A stretch of 64,000 nt of DNA. Origin: Gillisia lutea. Its GTDB lineage: Bacteria > Bacteroidota > Bacteroidia > Flavobacteriales > Flavobacteriaceae. The DNA is taken from assembly GCF_021568705.1 (NCBI RefSeq), contig NZ_JAKGTH010000006.1, positions 434,001 to 498,000 on the forward strand, in the 5' to 3' direction. The translations under genes were made by a program, and so were the position numbers. The notes under the pieces are model-generated. The model saw only the letters and a list, made by a program, of their open reading frames with translations, was not told where the DNA came from and made no database searches. Positions 15,976-25,181 of the stretch are shown here, one piece after another (within the stretch, counting starts at the first letter, position 1; each line of letters begins with the position of its first letter).

Positions 15976-16440
15976 TTATGGGCTGTGTCTTTTTCCCGCT
16001 TTAGTGTTCCAGGAATCCTTAAACAATTGCATATACATAAGCGTTAGTATGATACTGGTTGCAAATCCCATTACAGCTACGACAAATAGTACTATTCCAA
16101 TACCTATCCCGTAATCGCTGCGCCACATTGAGAGTAATTCATTTACAAAATCAGGTTTTATTTCAGTGGCATAGATTCCAAAAAATATAGTGAAGATAAT
16201 TGTCGCATTAAACCCCGTTAATAATCCTGCCATAAATCCCTTTTCATATTTAAACTTTTTAGCTTCAATAAGCCGGTAATGCTTAATGGCCTCGTACATC
16301 CCATATGCCATTATTACACCATTAAATAAGCTAAAAATAGGCTGTTTATGAGCTCCAAACAAAGACAAAATTAGAAAATAGGCAATTAAACCTGCAGCAA
16401 TTGCAATACCATATTTTATGGGTATACTAAACTGTTTCAT
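15976..16440 (-). CDS. DUF4199-like four-helix membrane protein
   Basis: The 154-residue protein has four hydrophobic helices (about 10-30, 35-52, 72-95 and 112-137) with a short charged loop YRLIEAKKFKYEKGFMAGL between helices 2 and 3, which is the most recognisable DUF4199 feature. No catalytic residues are evident. The function is unknown; members are widespread in Bacteroidetes inner membranes. It lies just upstream of the rplU promoter and has about 190 bases of AT-rich intergenic sequence before the divergent M16 peptidase gene. Confidence 0.65.
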   Translation of the reverse strand: MKQFSIPIKYGIAIAAGLIAYFLILSLFGAHKQPIFSLFNGVIMAYGMYEAIKHYRLIEAKKFKYEKGFMAGLLTGFNATIIFTIFFGIYATEIKPDFVNELLSMWRSDYGIGIGIVLFVVAVMGFATSIILTLMYMQLFKDSWNTKAGKRHSP

Positions 16441-16627
16441 AATTCATAGGGTTTTATACTTTAAAGTTCTTAAAAAATAAACTTTTAATCACTTAACAGG
16501 CTGTTAATTTTAATATTCTAATAAAAAACGATTACTTAATATAGTATCTTTTATAAATCCTCATAATTTTTGTAACATTAATATATGTATACACACTAAT
16601 ATAGCACCATTAATAAAAACTTAAACA

Positions 16628-17965
16628 ATGATCCAAAAAATCAAATTATCAGCCTGTGCGGTAATTCTGGGGGTAGCCGGATATGCACAAGAAGTTGAAT
16701 TTACCGAGTATGATCTTGACAACGGACTGCACGTTATCCTGCACCAGGACAATACAGCTCCAGTTGTTACTACCTCTGTAATGTATCATGTAGGAGCAAA
16801 AAATGAAAATCCTGAACGCACCGGGTTTGCTCACTTTTTTGAACACCTGCTTTTTGAAGCAACAGAGAACATTGAAAAAGGTAGTTGGTTCAAGTTAGTT
16901 TCCTCTAACGGAGGCTCTAACAACGCTAACACTACCGACGACAGAACTTATTACTACGAAAATTTTCCATCTAACAATTTGAAATTAGCTCTTTGGATGG
17001 AATCGGAAAGAATGTTACATCCTGTTATCGACCAAACGGGAGTAGACACTCAAAATGAAGTAGTGAAAGAAGAAAAAAGACTTCGAGTAGATAACGCCCC
17101 TTACGGGCAAATTCTTGCAGAGGTAAAAAAGAACCTATACACTAAACACCCATATAGATGGGCAACTATTGGTTCTATGGACCATCTTGATGCTGCAACA
17201 CTTGAAGAATTTCAAGCTTTCAATGAAAAGTTTTACGTTCCAAATAACGCTACTTTAGTCGTTGCTGGAGATATCGATATTGCCAAGACCAAGACTTGGG
17301 TAAAGGATTACTTTTCAGATATTCCTAAAGGAGCTGAAGTAAAAAGCATCGACATTAAAGAAGCACCTATTACCGAGCAAATTAACGCAACTTACGAAGA
17401 TCCTAACATTCAGTTACCTGCAATTGTAACAGCCTACCGTACTCCTTCAATGAAAGAAAAGGATGCTTATGTATTAGACATGATCTCTTCTGTTTTATCT
17501 GACGGAAAATCATCTAGACTGTACAAAAAAATGGTAGACGACCAAAAACAAGCGCTTCAAGTGGGAGCATTTAATATAAGTCAGGAAGATTACGGACAGT
17601 ATATCATTTTTGGAATTCCAATTGCAGATACTCCTTTAGACACTTTATTAGCAGAGACTGATGAGGAAATTGCGAAACTTCAAACCGACCTAATCTCAGA
17701 AAGAGAGTTTGAAAAACTTCAAAACACCTTTGAAAACCGATTTGTGAATTCTAATAGTAGTGTTTCAGGTATAGCCAGCTCTTTAGCTACTTATCATGAA
17801 CTATACGGCAACACCAATTTGATAAATAATGAAATTGATATTTATCGATCTATCACAAGAGAAGATATCAAAAGAGTTGCAAATCAATATTTAAACCCAA
17901 ACCAAAGATTGGTTTTAAAGTATTTGCCAAAAAGCAGTGATTCAGAAGAAAAAAATTCAAAATAA
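16628..17965 (+). CDS. M16 (pitrilysin/processing-type) zinc peptidase, catalytic partner
   Basis: The 445-residue exported protein has a signal peptide (MIQKIKLSACAVILGVAGYA) and the inverted zinc motif HFFEH at residues 69-73, with the third ligand Glu149 in VVKEEKR, 76 residues later as the family requires. The second, inactive-like half follows (about 190-440). M16B peptidases work as pairs in which one subunit supplies the zinc site. The next gene, 5 bases downstream, encodes the other subunit. It probably degrades peptides in the periplasm or, anchored, at the outer membrane. Confidence 0.93.
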   Translation: MIQKIKLSACAVILGVAGYAQEVEFTEYDLDNGLHVILHQDNTAPVVTTSVMYHVGAKNENPERTGFAHFFEHLLFEATENIEKGSWFKLVSSNGGSNNANTTDDRTYYYENFPSNNLKLALWMESERMLHPVIDQTGVDTQNEVVKEEKRLRVDNAPYGQILAEVKKNLYTKHPYRWATIGSMDHLDAATLEEFQAFNEKFYVPNNATLVVAGDIDIAKTKTWVKDYFSDIPKGAEVKSIDIKEAPITEQINATYEDPNIQLPAIVTAYRTPSMKEKDAYVLDMISSVLSDGKSSRLYKKMVDDQKQALQVGAFNISQEDYGQYIIFGIPIADTPLDTLLAETDEEIAKLQTDLISEREFEKLQNTFENRFVNSNSSVSGIASSLATYHELYGNTNLINNEIDIYRSITREDIKRVANQYLNPNQRLVLKYLPKSSDSEEKNSK

Positions 17966-17970
17966 GACAC

Positions 17971-20037
17971 ATGAAAAATAAATTAACAGCATTAGCAGTT
18001 GTATTCCTGATGTCCTTTGGGATTCAGGCACAAGTAGACCGCACAAAGCAACCGGAAGCAGGACCAGCACCTAAGATTAATCTGGGAACTCCTGAAACCT
18101 TCAAATTAGACAATGGCATGAAAGTGCTTCTTGTTGAAAATCATAAATTACCAAGAGTAAACATGACTCTTACTTTAGACAATCCACCTCATCCAGAAGG
18201 AACTAAAGCAGGGGTATCCTCTTTATTAGGAGATTTACTTGGGTCCGGGTCTCAGAATATTGAAAAAGATGCTTTCAATGAAGAGATCGATTACTTAGGA
18301 GCAAACGTAAACTTTTTCTCAAGTGGAGCTTCAGCAAATACATTGTCTAAATATTTTCCGAGAATTTTAGAATTGATGGCTGAAGGTACTTTAAATCCTA
18401 ATTTCACTCAGGAAGAATTTGAAAAATCTAAAGACCGTACTTTAGAAGGCCTGAAAGCAGATGAAAAAAATGTTGCTGCCAATGCTAGAAAATTACGTTC
18501 AGCACTTGCCTATGGTAAAAATCACCCATATGGAGAGATGGAAACCAAAGAAAGCATTGAAGCTTTAACTTTAGAGAATGTAAAGAACACTTACAACGAC
18601 TATTTTGTTCCGCAAAATGCATATTTGGTGATTGTTGGTGATGTTACTTTAGAAGAAGTAAAGCCAATGGTTACTAAATTATTTGGAAATTGGAAGAAGA
18701 AAGACCTTCCTTCATTTACAATTCCTCAACCATCAAACGTACAGTTTACCCAAGTTAACTTCATGGATATGCCCAATGCGGTTCAAAGTGAAGTTGCCGT
18801 TGTAAATACCATACAACTTAAAAAAGGTGATAAGGATTATTTCCCTGTATTGGTTGCAAACCAGATTCTTGGTGGGGGTGGAGAAGGAAGATTATTCCTT
18901 AACCTAAGAGAAGATAAAGGGTATACTTACGGAGCCTACTCCAGCACAAGTGACGATAAATATGTTTCAACTTTTGTTGTAAGCGCTAGTGTGAGAAATG
19001 CTGTTACTGACAGTGCAGTAGTTGCGTTTTTAGATGAGATACACCGTATTAGAAATGAAAAAGTTTCTACTGAAGAGCTAAACAATGCAAAAAGCAAATA
19101 TGTGGGTAATTTTGTGATGGCTTTAGAACAACCAACCACAATTGCACGATATGCACTGAATATTGAGACAGATGATCTACCGAAAGACTTCTACCAGAAC
19201 TACCTGAAGAAAATTAACGCGGTAACTGCTGAAGATGTACAACGTGTTGCTAAAAAATACTTTATGGTAGATAAAGCAAGAATTGTTGTGACCGGAAAAG
19301 GAAGTGAAGTAGCTGCCGCACTGGAAAACCTTTCTTATAATGAAAAAGCTATCCCGGTTAAATACTTCGACAGATTCGCAAATTCTATCGACAAGCCAGA
19401 GTTCAACAAAGCTGTTGACAAGTCGGTTACTGTAGAGTCAGTTTTTAACAAATACCTAAAAGCAATTGGAGGAAAAGAAACAGTTTCTACTGTAGAAAGT
19501 GTAATGATGCTTGCACAGGCTGAAATTCAAGGACAAAAATTAGATCTAGAAGTTAAAAATACCGCTTCCGGAAAATCGGCTACTGTTATTGCAATGGGAG
19601 GAAATCCTATTAGCAAGCAAATTTTCAATGGAGAATCAGGGTTCGTAGTAGCTCAGGGGCAAAAAGTTGAATTTACTGAAGAGCAAATTGTGGCAGCAAA
19701 AGCCTCAGCTAATCCATTTCCGGAACTTGAGCCGAATGGAGCGAAAATCATGGGAGTTGAAGCCGTAGAAGGTAAAGATGCTTATGCTGTTGCCCTGACA
19801 GATGACACTACCAATTATTATGATCTTGAAAGCGGATTGAAGGTAAAATCTGTTAAAACTGTTTCTCAAGGCGGACAAACCATGTCTATCCCTACAGGAT
19901 TCAGCAACTACCAGGAAGTTAGCGGAATTAAATTCCCATTTACAATAAGCCAGTCTTTTGGACCACAATCATTTGAATTCAACGTTACTTCAGTAAAAGT
20001 AAACGAAGGAGTAAGTGATAGTGATTTTGAAGAATAG
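17971..20037 (+). CDS. M16 peptidase non-catalytic partner with LolA-like C-terminal domain
   Basis: This 688-residue exported protein (signal peptide to about residue 20) has an M16 fold but no HxxEH: the place of the zinc motif reads GVSSLLGDLLGSGS. It keeps the other half of the active site, the Arg/Tyr pair in LFLNLREDKGYTYGAYS, that M16B partner subunits provide. Residues about 455-688 are an additional domain with alternating strands (VFNKYLKAIGGKE; YYDLESGLKVKS), similar in style to outer-membrane lipoprotein-sorting (LolA-like) domains. It is in one operon with the catalytic subunit. Confidence 0.9.
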   Translation: MKNKLTALAVVFLMSFGIQAQVDRTKQPEAGPAPKINLGTPETFKLDNGMKVLLVENHKLPRVNMTLTLDNPPHPEGTKAGVSSLLGDLLGSGSQNIEKDAFNEEIDYLGANVNFFSSGASANTLSKYFPRILELMAEGTLNPNFTQEEFEKSKDRTLEGLKADEKNVAANARKLRSALAYGKNHPYGEMETKESIEALTLENVKNTYNDYFVPQNAYLVIVGDVTLEEVKPMVTKLFGNWKKKDLPSFTIPQPSNVQFTQVNFMDMPNAVQSEVAVVNTIQLKKGDKDYFPVLVANQILGGGGEGRLFLNLREDKGYTYGAYSSTSDDKYVSTFVVSASVRNAVTDSAVVAFLDEIHRIRNEKVSTEELNNAKSKYVGNFVMALEQPTTIARYALNIETDDLPKDFYQNYLKKINAVTAEDVQRVAKKYFMVDKARIVVTGKGSEVAAALENLSYNEKAIPVKYFDRFANSIDKPEFNKAVDKSVTVESVFNKYLKAIGGKETVSTVESVMMLAQAEIQGQKLDLEVKNTASGKSATVIAMGGNPISKQIFNGESGFVVAQGQKVEFTEEQIVAAKASANPFPELEPNGAKIMGVEAVEGKDAYAVALTDDTTNYYDLESGLKVKSVKTVSQGGQTMSIPTGFSNYQEVSGIKFPFTISQSFGPQSFEFNVTSVKVNEGVSDSDFEE

Positions 20038-20057
20038 TTTGTTTTTTATTAAGGGTG

Positions 20058-20087
20058 AAAGGACCGGCTTTTAAAGGCCGGTCTTTT
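20058..20087 (+). terminator. Terminator of the M16 operon, overlapping the EamA gene end
   Basis: GACCGGC (20062-20068) and GCCGGTC (20077-20083), flanked by AAAG/CTTT, form a hairpin followed by TTTTTGTTTTT. Its right half lies inside the last codons of the convergent EamA gene, which stops at 20071. Confidence 0.85.
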
Positions 20088-21003
20088 TGTTTTTGGTATA
20101 TAAATTTCTCGCCCGGTTCACTAAAAAAACACCTAAAAGGATGATAGCAGCAGATAATAGTTGAAAAGAAGTAAAAACCTCCCCATCAAGAATACCCCAT
20201 CCTAAAGCCACTACAGGAATTAGATAAGTAACAGAAGTGGAAAAAACAGGGTCGGAAATCTGAATAAGTTTATTGAAAACAATCATAGCAATCCCTGTTC
20301 CTACTACTCCAAGAATCATTACAAATACTAATGAAGTTGATACTACTGAATTTTGAAGGACTTCAGCAAACGAAAAATCGGTAAAAAACAATACACCGAG
20401 CGCAGGCAGTAATAGAACCAAAAAATTTCCGGTAGTAATCCCCAGCGCCGATATATCGTGCATATATCTTTTAATGATATTCACATTCAAGGCATAACAA
20501 GCTGCGGCTATAACCACCAAGCCTGAATACATATAGTTTTGATCTGGATTCACCTGAGCACCACTTAAAATCAAACCTACAGTTCCTAAAAGTCCAATTA
20601 TTACCCCTAAAGCTTTATTTTGGGCAAGAAGTACTTTAAAAAATAAAACCCCGAATATAAGGGTCATTAAAGGGGTTGTGCCATTTAAAATAGATGCTAC
20701 AGCGCTATCTATTTCGGTTTCAGCAAATGCAAATAAATATACAGGAAAGAAGGACCCTATAAAGGAAGAGAGCACGATCCATTTCCACTGAGCTCTGTTT
20801 ATCTTCAGCAAACTTTTAAAACCTACGAGGAGCAAAAATAAAGCAGCAAAAATAATTCTAAAAGATCCTAATTGAAGAGCACTCAACCCAACCAAACCTT
20901 TTTTAATAAGAATAAAAGAACTTCCCCAAACAATGGAGAGCAGGATAAGATATATCCATTTTAAATTTTTTAAAGGCATTTTTAGGAAGGGTAAGAGATT
21001 CAA
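20071..21003 (-). CDS. EamA/DMT-family transporter
   Basis: The 310-residue protein has ten hydrophobic helices in two repeats of five, each an EamA domain. Conserved signatures include SIVWGSSFILIKKGL in helix 1 and ILNGTTPLMTLIFGVLFF near helix 4. The family exports or takes up small metabolites; the substrate cannot be read from sequence. A start at the second Met (residue 9, MPLKNLKW) is equally possible and would remove an unusual eight-residue prefix. It is a single gene between convergent and co-directional neighbours. Confidence 0.88.
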   Translation of the reverse strand: MNLLPFLKMPLKNLKWIYLILLSIVWGSSFILIKKGLVGLSALQLGSFRIIFAALFLLLVGFKSLLKINRAQWKWIVLSSFIGSFFPVYLFAFAETEIDSAVASILNGTTPLMTLIFGVLFFKVLLAQNKALGVIIGLLGTVGLILSGAQVNPDQNYMYSGLVVIAAACYALNVNIIKRYMHDISALGITTGNFLVLLLPALGVLFFTDFSFAEVLQNSVVSTSLVFVMILGVVGTGIAMIVFNKLIQISDPVFSTSVTYLIPVVALGWGILDGEVFTSFQLLSAAIILLGVFLVNRARNLYTKNKKTGL

Positions 21004-21065
21004 TTTCTACGAAGAGCGAAAATAGAATAAAATCTTCTTGAATGGAAAAAGGTTATTTTAAAACT

Positions 21066-21626
21066 TTACTTCCATTGAAGTGTTTCCATAAGATGTTTCA
21101 TATCCTTTTTAAGATACGCCGCTGCAGGCATTATGGAATCAAAATTAGGTTTTTGATTGAAGTATAAGGAACCCGTCATGAAGTGTTTTACACTATCGGT
21201 TACATAGAATTGAGCTTGCGAAGCAGCATCTCCATCTATCTCATAGAACATCCCATAAGTTTTATGTACTGGATTTACATAGATATCACCCTCAATAAAA
21301 TCGGCTTTTATTGTATGTTGCAATGGAAGCTTTTGAGCATCGGCTAGAAGAGAATCTAAATTATTATTCACTTCCTGATAGGTAATAAAAATAGCAGCAT
21401 CCAATAAAGGATATTCAATATTCACCCAGCAGGGCACCTTCGTTTTCCCTAAAGAAATTGTTGCCAAGTTATTATTTTCAAAGTGATAAGGACAATCGAG
21501 AGTATCTGTTACATAAACAGCTTCAGGGTATTCTAAAGCCAGGAATGCTGGCGGCTTCGGCCGAACCTCGTCTTTACAGGAAGCAAATAACACCACAACA
21601 AATAAAGAAGCTATCAATTTTTTCAT
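21066..21626 (-). CDS. gldD: Gliding motility lipoprotein GldD
   Basis: The 186-residue protein has a lipoprotein signal (MKKLIASLFVVVLFASCKDE, Cys17) and matches GldD: RPKPPAFLALEYP, a central PCWVNIEYPLLDA, and ending in YLKKDMKHLMETLQW. GldD is required for gliding and, with the type IX secretion machinery, for function or stability of its components. Its start overlaps the stop of gldE by 4 bases, the conserved gldE-gldD arrangement. Confidence 0.95.
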   Translation of the reverse strand: MKKLIASLFVVVLFASCKDEVRPKPPAFLALEYPEAVYVTDTLDCPYHFENNNLATISLGKTKVPCWVNIEYPLLDAAIFITYQEVNNNLDSLLADAQKLPLQHTIKADFIEGDIYVNPVHKTYGMFYEIDGDAASQAQFYVTDSVKHFMTGSLYFNQKPNFDSIMPAAAYLKKDMKHLMETLQWK

Positions 21627-22945
21627 ATTGGTTCTATGCTCAGCTTTATTTGTTTGATGCGCTTATCGTCTATTACTTCAATAGTAAATTTATAGTTCAA
21701 AAACGTTATGATCTCATTCTTCCTAGGGAATCCCCCTGAAATTTCGAGTAGAAATCCAGCAAGAGTCTCCGACTCCCCTTTATTTTCTTCAAAGGCAATA
21801 GGATCGTCCAGCCTAATTATTTTATAGAAGTTTTTTAAAGGTGTTTTCCCTTCAAAAACAAAATTATTGTCGTCCAACTTCGAGAACACAAGGTCTTCAT
21901 CATCAAATTCGTCACTTATATCTCCAACAATTTCTTCAATAATATCTTCTAGAGAAACCAAACCACTCGTACCTCCGTATTCATCTACAACTATTGCCAA
22001 ATGAATTTTTTTCTCCTGAAATTCATTCAAAAGGTCGTCTAATTTCTTGTTTTCAGGAATAAAATAAGGCTCGCGCAATAAAGAAGTCCAATCAAAATCT
22101 CTAATATCAATAAACGGCAATAAATCCTTTACATATAAAATTCCGCTGACCTGATCGATATTATCTGTATACACCGGTATTCTAGAGTAACCATTCTCAA
22201 TAATCTCAGGAATCACCTCTTTAAAAGATTGTGCCACATTCAATGCAAAGATATCCATTCTAGGACGCATCACCTGTTTTGTATCGGTATTTCCAAAGGA
22301 AACTATCCCTTTCAAGATCTTCTGTTCTTCCTGTGTAGTATCTTCCTCCCTTGTTAATTCTAGAGCCTGAGAAAGATGATCTACACTTATATAGCTTTTT
22401 TGCCTTCCTAATTTCTCATGGATATACAGCGTCACTGCACGCATGGGAGTACTTAGAGGAGAAATTAAAGTATCCAGAACATTTAAAGGATATGCCATGA
22501 AATTAGAAAATTTCACGTTGTTCCTGCTGGCATATACTTTTGGTAAGATCTCTCCAAATAGCAATATAAGAAAGGTAATAATACCTACTTCTACCACAAA
22601 TTTGAAATTGATTCCGAAGAAAACCGCATTCATATTTCCGAAGAAATCATCGGTTACTGCATCAAAAAGTAAAACAGTCGCAATATTAATAGTATTGTTG
22701 GCTACTAAAATTGTGGCAAGCAATTTTTTTGGTTTCTCTAATAAGCGAACTACAATTTTTTGAGTGTTGCTCATTTTCCCATTTTCGGTAATAAAATTGG
22801 CCGGGGTAAGAGAAAAGAAAGCCACTTCAGCGCCCGAAATAAGTGCCGAACACACAAGCAGCAAGAATAATGCTATAATGCTAATGACTTGCGAGAAGTC
22901 TATTGATATAAATGCTAGAATTAAACTGGGAGGATCTGGATCCAA
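21623..22945 (-). CDS. gldE: Gliding motility-associated protein GldE (CNNM/CorC-like)
   Basis: The 440-residue membrane protein has an N-terminal CNNM/DUF21 transmembrane domain (about 15-180), a paired CBS module (about 205-330; MRPRMDIFAL, VVDEYGGTSGLVSLEDI) and a C-terminal CorC_HlyC domain (about 345-435). GldE was identified with GldD as a gliding gene of Flavobacterium, where it can suppress gldB defects. CNNM proteins elsewhere transport divalent cations, so a Mg2+-related role is possible. It is the third gene in the minus-strand order mutY-ssb-gldE-gldD. Confidence 0.94.
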   Translation of the reverse strand: MDPDPPSLILAFISIDFSQVISIIALFLLLVCSALISGAEVAFFSLTPANFITENGKMSNTQKIVVRLLEKPKKLLATILVANNTINIATVLLFDAVTDDFFGNMNAVFFGINFKFVVEVGIITFLILLFGEILPKVYASRNNVKFSNFMAYPLNVLDTLISPLSTPMRAVTLYIHEKLGRQKSYISVDHLSQALELTREEDTTQEEQKILKGIVSFGNTDTKQVMRPRMDIFALNVAQSFKEVIPEIIENGYSRIPVYTDNIDQVSGILYVKDLLPFIDIRDFDWTSLLREPYFIPENKKLDDLLNEFQEKKIHLAIVVDEYGGTSGLVSLEDIIEEIVGDISDEFDDEDLVFSKLDDNNFVFEGKTPLKNFYKIIRLDDPIAFEENKGESETLAGFLLEISGGFPRKNEIITFLNYKFTIEVIDDKRIKQIKLSIEPI

Positions 22946-22966
22946 TTGCTTTTATTTTAGTTAAAC

Positions 22967-23425
22967 TTAAAACGGTAAATCGTCTTCATTATCATTTCCC
23001 GCTGATTGACCTGCAAAAGTATCATTTTTTGGTGCGGTAGCAGGAGAATTAGTTGGTGTATTTTGGGTTCCCGGAGATGAAGGCTCATTCTTGGGAGTTA
23101 AAAAAGTGAAATCGGTACATTGAATTTCTACGGAATATCGCTCTATTCCCTTATCATCAGTCCATTTTCTACTTTTTAACCTACCCTCTACATATACTTT
23201 ATCTCCTTTTTTAAGATATTTCTCACATATTTCGGCAGCCTTATTTCTAACTACAATATTATGCCACTCTGTATTTTCTACTCGCTGACCTGTTGCTTTA
23301 TTCGTATAAACCTCATTAGTCGCTAACGGAAATCTACCTATAGACCCGCCACCTTCAAAATAATGCATTTTTACATCGTCTCCCGTGTGCCCAATCAACA
23401 TTACTTTATTAAGTGTACCTGTCAT
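22967..23425 (-). CDS. ssb: Single-stranded DNA-binding protein
   Basis: The 152-residue protein has an OB-fold domain (residues 1-110: LNKVMLIGHTGDDVKMHYF, TEWHNIVVRNKAAEICEKYL, GDKVYVEGRLKSRKW), a Pro/Thr/Ser/Asn-rich flexible linker and the acidic tip DNEDDLPF that recruits replication and repair proteins. It covers ssDNA in replication, recombination and repair. The neighbouring mutY gene, upstream on the same strand, also serves repair. Confidence 0.97.
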   Translation of the reverse strand: MTGTLNKVMLIGHTGDDVKMHYFEGGGSIGRFPLATNEVYTNKATGQRVENTEWHNIVVRNKAAEICEKYLKKGDKVYVEGRLKSRKWTDDKGIERYSVEIQCTDFTFLTPKNEPSSPGTQNTPTNSPATAPKNDTFAGQSAGNDNEDDLPF

Positions 23426-23550
23426 GATTATATTTTTAAAAAAGCGAAATTATTGCAATTAGATCAAAATTCATTCTAAATTAAAGAAAATAATTTAGCT
23501 GCCCTAAGCAAACCTAAAATAAGAATTTCAGAAAAGCTCTACTTTAATAT

Positions 23551-24609
23551 TTAAGTAAATTCAGCAAATTCAAAATCGTTTAAAAAATTAGCAATAAGCA
23601 CAGGAACAGGGTAATCCTGAAGTGCTCCCACAGAGACCGCTATATCGGGTAATTCAATCTTTTCAATCACCCAAAAAGTAGTGTAGAGATGTTGATGTGA
23701 CAGCTTATGAATAATAGGAGTATCATTATATAGGGTAATATCCAACATATCCACTCCCGTATAACTTTTGAATTCGGCCTTATTAATTAATTCTTGCTGA
23801 GTTACGGGCGCCTCGGTTTCAACTAAAGGAAACTGATATAAACCTTCCCAAATACCTTTCCCCGAACGCTGCTCTATTAATGTGTTATTTTCAAGTGAAA
23901 TAAATACCAAATAATTGAAATATCGCTTCTTGATCTTCCCTTTTTTAAGCTTGACCGGCAATTCGCTAATCTTATTATTCTTTAATGCCAAACAACTTGC
24001 GGCTAAAGGGCAGCTACCACACAAAGGCTGCTGAGGCTTGCACTGCAAAGCACCGAATTCCATGATTGCCTGGTTATAAGTCGCGGGATCCTCCCTATCC
24101 ATAACCTCCATTGCCAACTGTTTAAATATTTTAATACCCTCACTACTATTAATAGGAGTATCTATATCAAAATATCTGGCTAGTACTCTGTAAACGTTTC
24201 CATCTACTACCGCAACAGGTTCATTATAACAAATAGAAGCTATGGCACTAGCGGTATAATCTCCCACTCCTTTTAATTTCAGCAATTCTTTATATGATTC
24301 TGGAAAGATGCCATTTAAGTTGTAGGCCACATTTTGCGCTGTTTCATGTAAGTTTCTGGCTCTGGAGTAGTACCCTAAGCCTTGCCACAACTTTAACACC
24401 TCTTCCTGAGAAGCATTTGCTAGATCAAAAACGCTTGGATACGCCTCTGTAAAAGCAGAATAATACGGTAAACCTTGATCAATTCTTGTTTGCTGAAGCA
24501 TAATTTCACTTAACCATATGCGGTATGGCTCACTTGTTTCCCTCCAGGGTAACTCCCTTTTACAATTCAAGTACCACTTAATCAATGTTTTATGAAATAA
24601 CATACCCAT
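23551..24609 (-). CDS. mutY: A/G-specific adenine DNA glycosylase MutY
   Basis: The 352-residue protein removes adenine mispaired with 8-oxoguanine. It shows catalytic Glu35 (SEIMLQQTR), the helix-hairpin-helix KLKGVGDYTASAI, catalytic Asp136 (VVDGNVYR), and the [4Fe-4S] ligands Cys190, Cys197, Cys200 and Cys206. A C-terminal NUDIX-like domain (about 225-345) recognises 8-oxoG. The start could also be the Met at residue 3. It is divergent from the HU gene. Confidence 0.96.
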   Translation of the reverse strand: MGMLFHKTLIKWYLNCKRELPWRETSEPYRIWLSEIMLQQTRIDQGLPYYSAFTEAYPSVFDLANASQEEVLKLWQGLGYYSRARNLHETAQNVAYNLNGIFPESYKELLKLKGVGDYTASAIASICYNEPVAVVDGNVYRVLARYFDIDTPINSSEGIKIFKQLAMEVMDREDPATYNQAIMEFGALQCKPQQPLCGSCPLAASCLALKNNKISELPVKLKKGKIKKRYFNYLVFISLENNTLIEQRSGKGIWEGLYQFPLVETEAPVTQQELINKAEFKSYTGVDMLDITLYNDTPIIHKLSHQHLYTTFWVIEKIELPDIAVSVGALQDYPVPVLIANFLNDFEFAEFT

Positions 24610-24663
24610 TAATGTTTGATTACAATAATAATTCTTTATTTGGTTACTATTTAATGAATTAGG

Positions 24664-24696
24664 ATTGAAATATTGGAGATTTAATTCTTATATTTG
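24664..24696 (+). promoter_or_regulatory. Promoter of the HU gene
   Basis: TTG (24664-24666), 22-base spacer and TATATTTG (24689-24696) fit the Bacteroidetes consensus. The HU start codon is 48 bases further on. Confidence 0.7.
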
Positions 24697-24744
24697 CCCC
24701 CTTGAAAATTAAGAACCCCAATTATAATATTAAATAGTACGAAA

Positions 24745-25035
24745 ATGACGAAAGCAGATATCGTAGCCAAAATTTCAGAGAAATTAGGAATGGAAAAAGG
24801 TGATGTTCAAGCTACTGTTGAAACATTTATGGAAGAAGTTAAAACTTCTTTAGAGAGTGGAGATAATGTATATTTAAGAGGTTTTGGAAGCTTTGTTATT
24901 AAAACAAGAGCCGAGAAAACTGGAAGAAACATTTCAAAAAACACTACTATTAAAATCCCAGCTCACAACATTCCGGCATTTAAGCCTGCAAGGGTATTTG
25001 TTGACGGTGTTAAAAGTAACGTAGAGGTTAAGTAA
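24745..25035 (+). CDS. hup: HU-family DNA-binding protein
   Basis: The 96-residue protein is a complete HU/IHF monomer: MTKADIVAKISEKLGMEKGD, the beta-arm region FGSFVIKTRAEKTGRNISKN and the proline-tipped IKIPAHNIPAFKPARVF. It bends and compacts DNA as a dimer. A strong promoter precedes it. The gene for a 29-residue basic protein follows 56 bases later, before the first terminator, so both may be on one transcript. Confidence 0.96.
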   Translation: MTKADIVAKISEKLGMEKGDVQATVETFMEEVKTSLESGDNVYLRGFGSFVIKTRAEKTGRNISKNTTIKIPAHNIPAFKPARVFVDGVKSNVEVK

Positions 25036-25091
25036 AACACTTCCTTAACAAGGAGTAAGAGATAGAATTATTAATTTTAAAATGTAACACT

Positions 25092-25181
25092 ATGCCAAGT
25101 GGTAAAAAAAGAAAAAGACATAAGGTAGCTACTCACAAGCGTAAGAAAAGAAGTAGAGCTAACCGCCATAAGAAAAAGTAG
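25092..25181 (+). CDS. 29-residue, extremely basic protein (ribosome-associated candidate)
   Basis: An ATG at 25092 opens a 29-codon frame starting MPSGKKRKRHKVATHKRKKR and ending NRHKKK, with about 60 percent Lys/Arg/His and no acidic residue. The composition and the histidine/lysine repeats are those of small ribosomal proteins. I recall nearly identical short proteins in many flavobacteria at this position between HU and RNase G genes, often not annotated. It is not Thx (which has GKGDxxTxRGK). Its stop codon lies within the terminator stem at 25173-25198. Function is not established; rRNA binding is inferred from composition. Confidence 0.85.
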   Translation: MPSGKKRKRHKVATHKRKKRSRANRHKKK

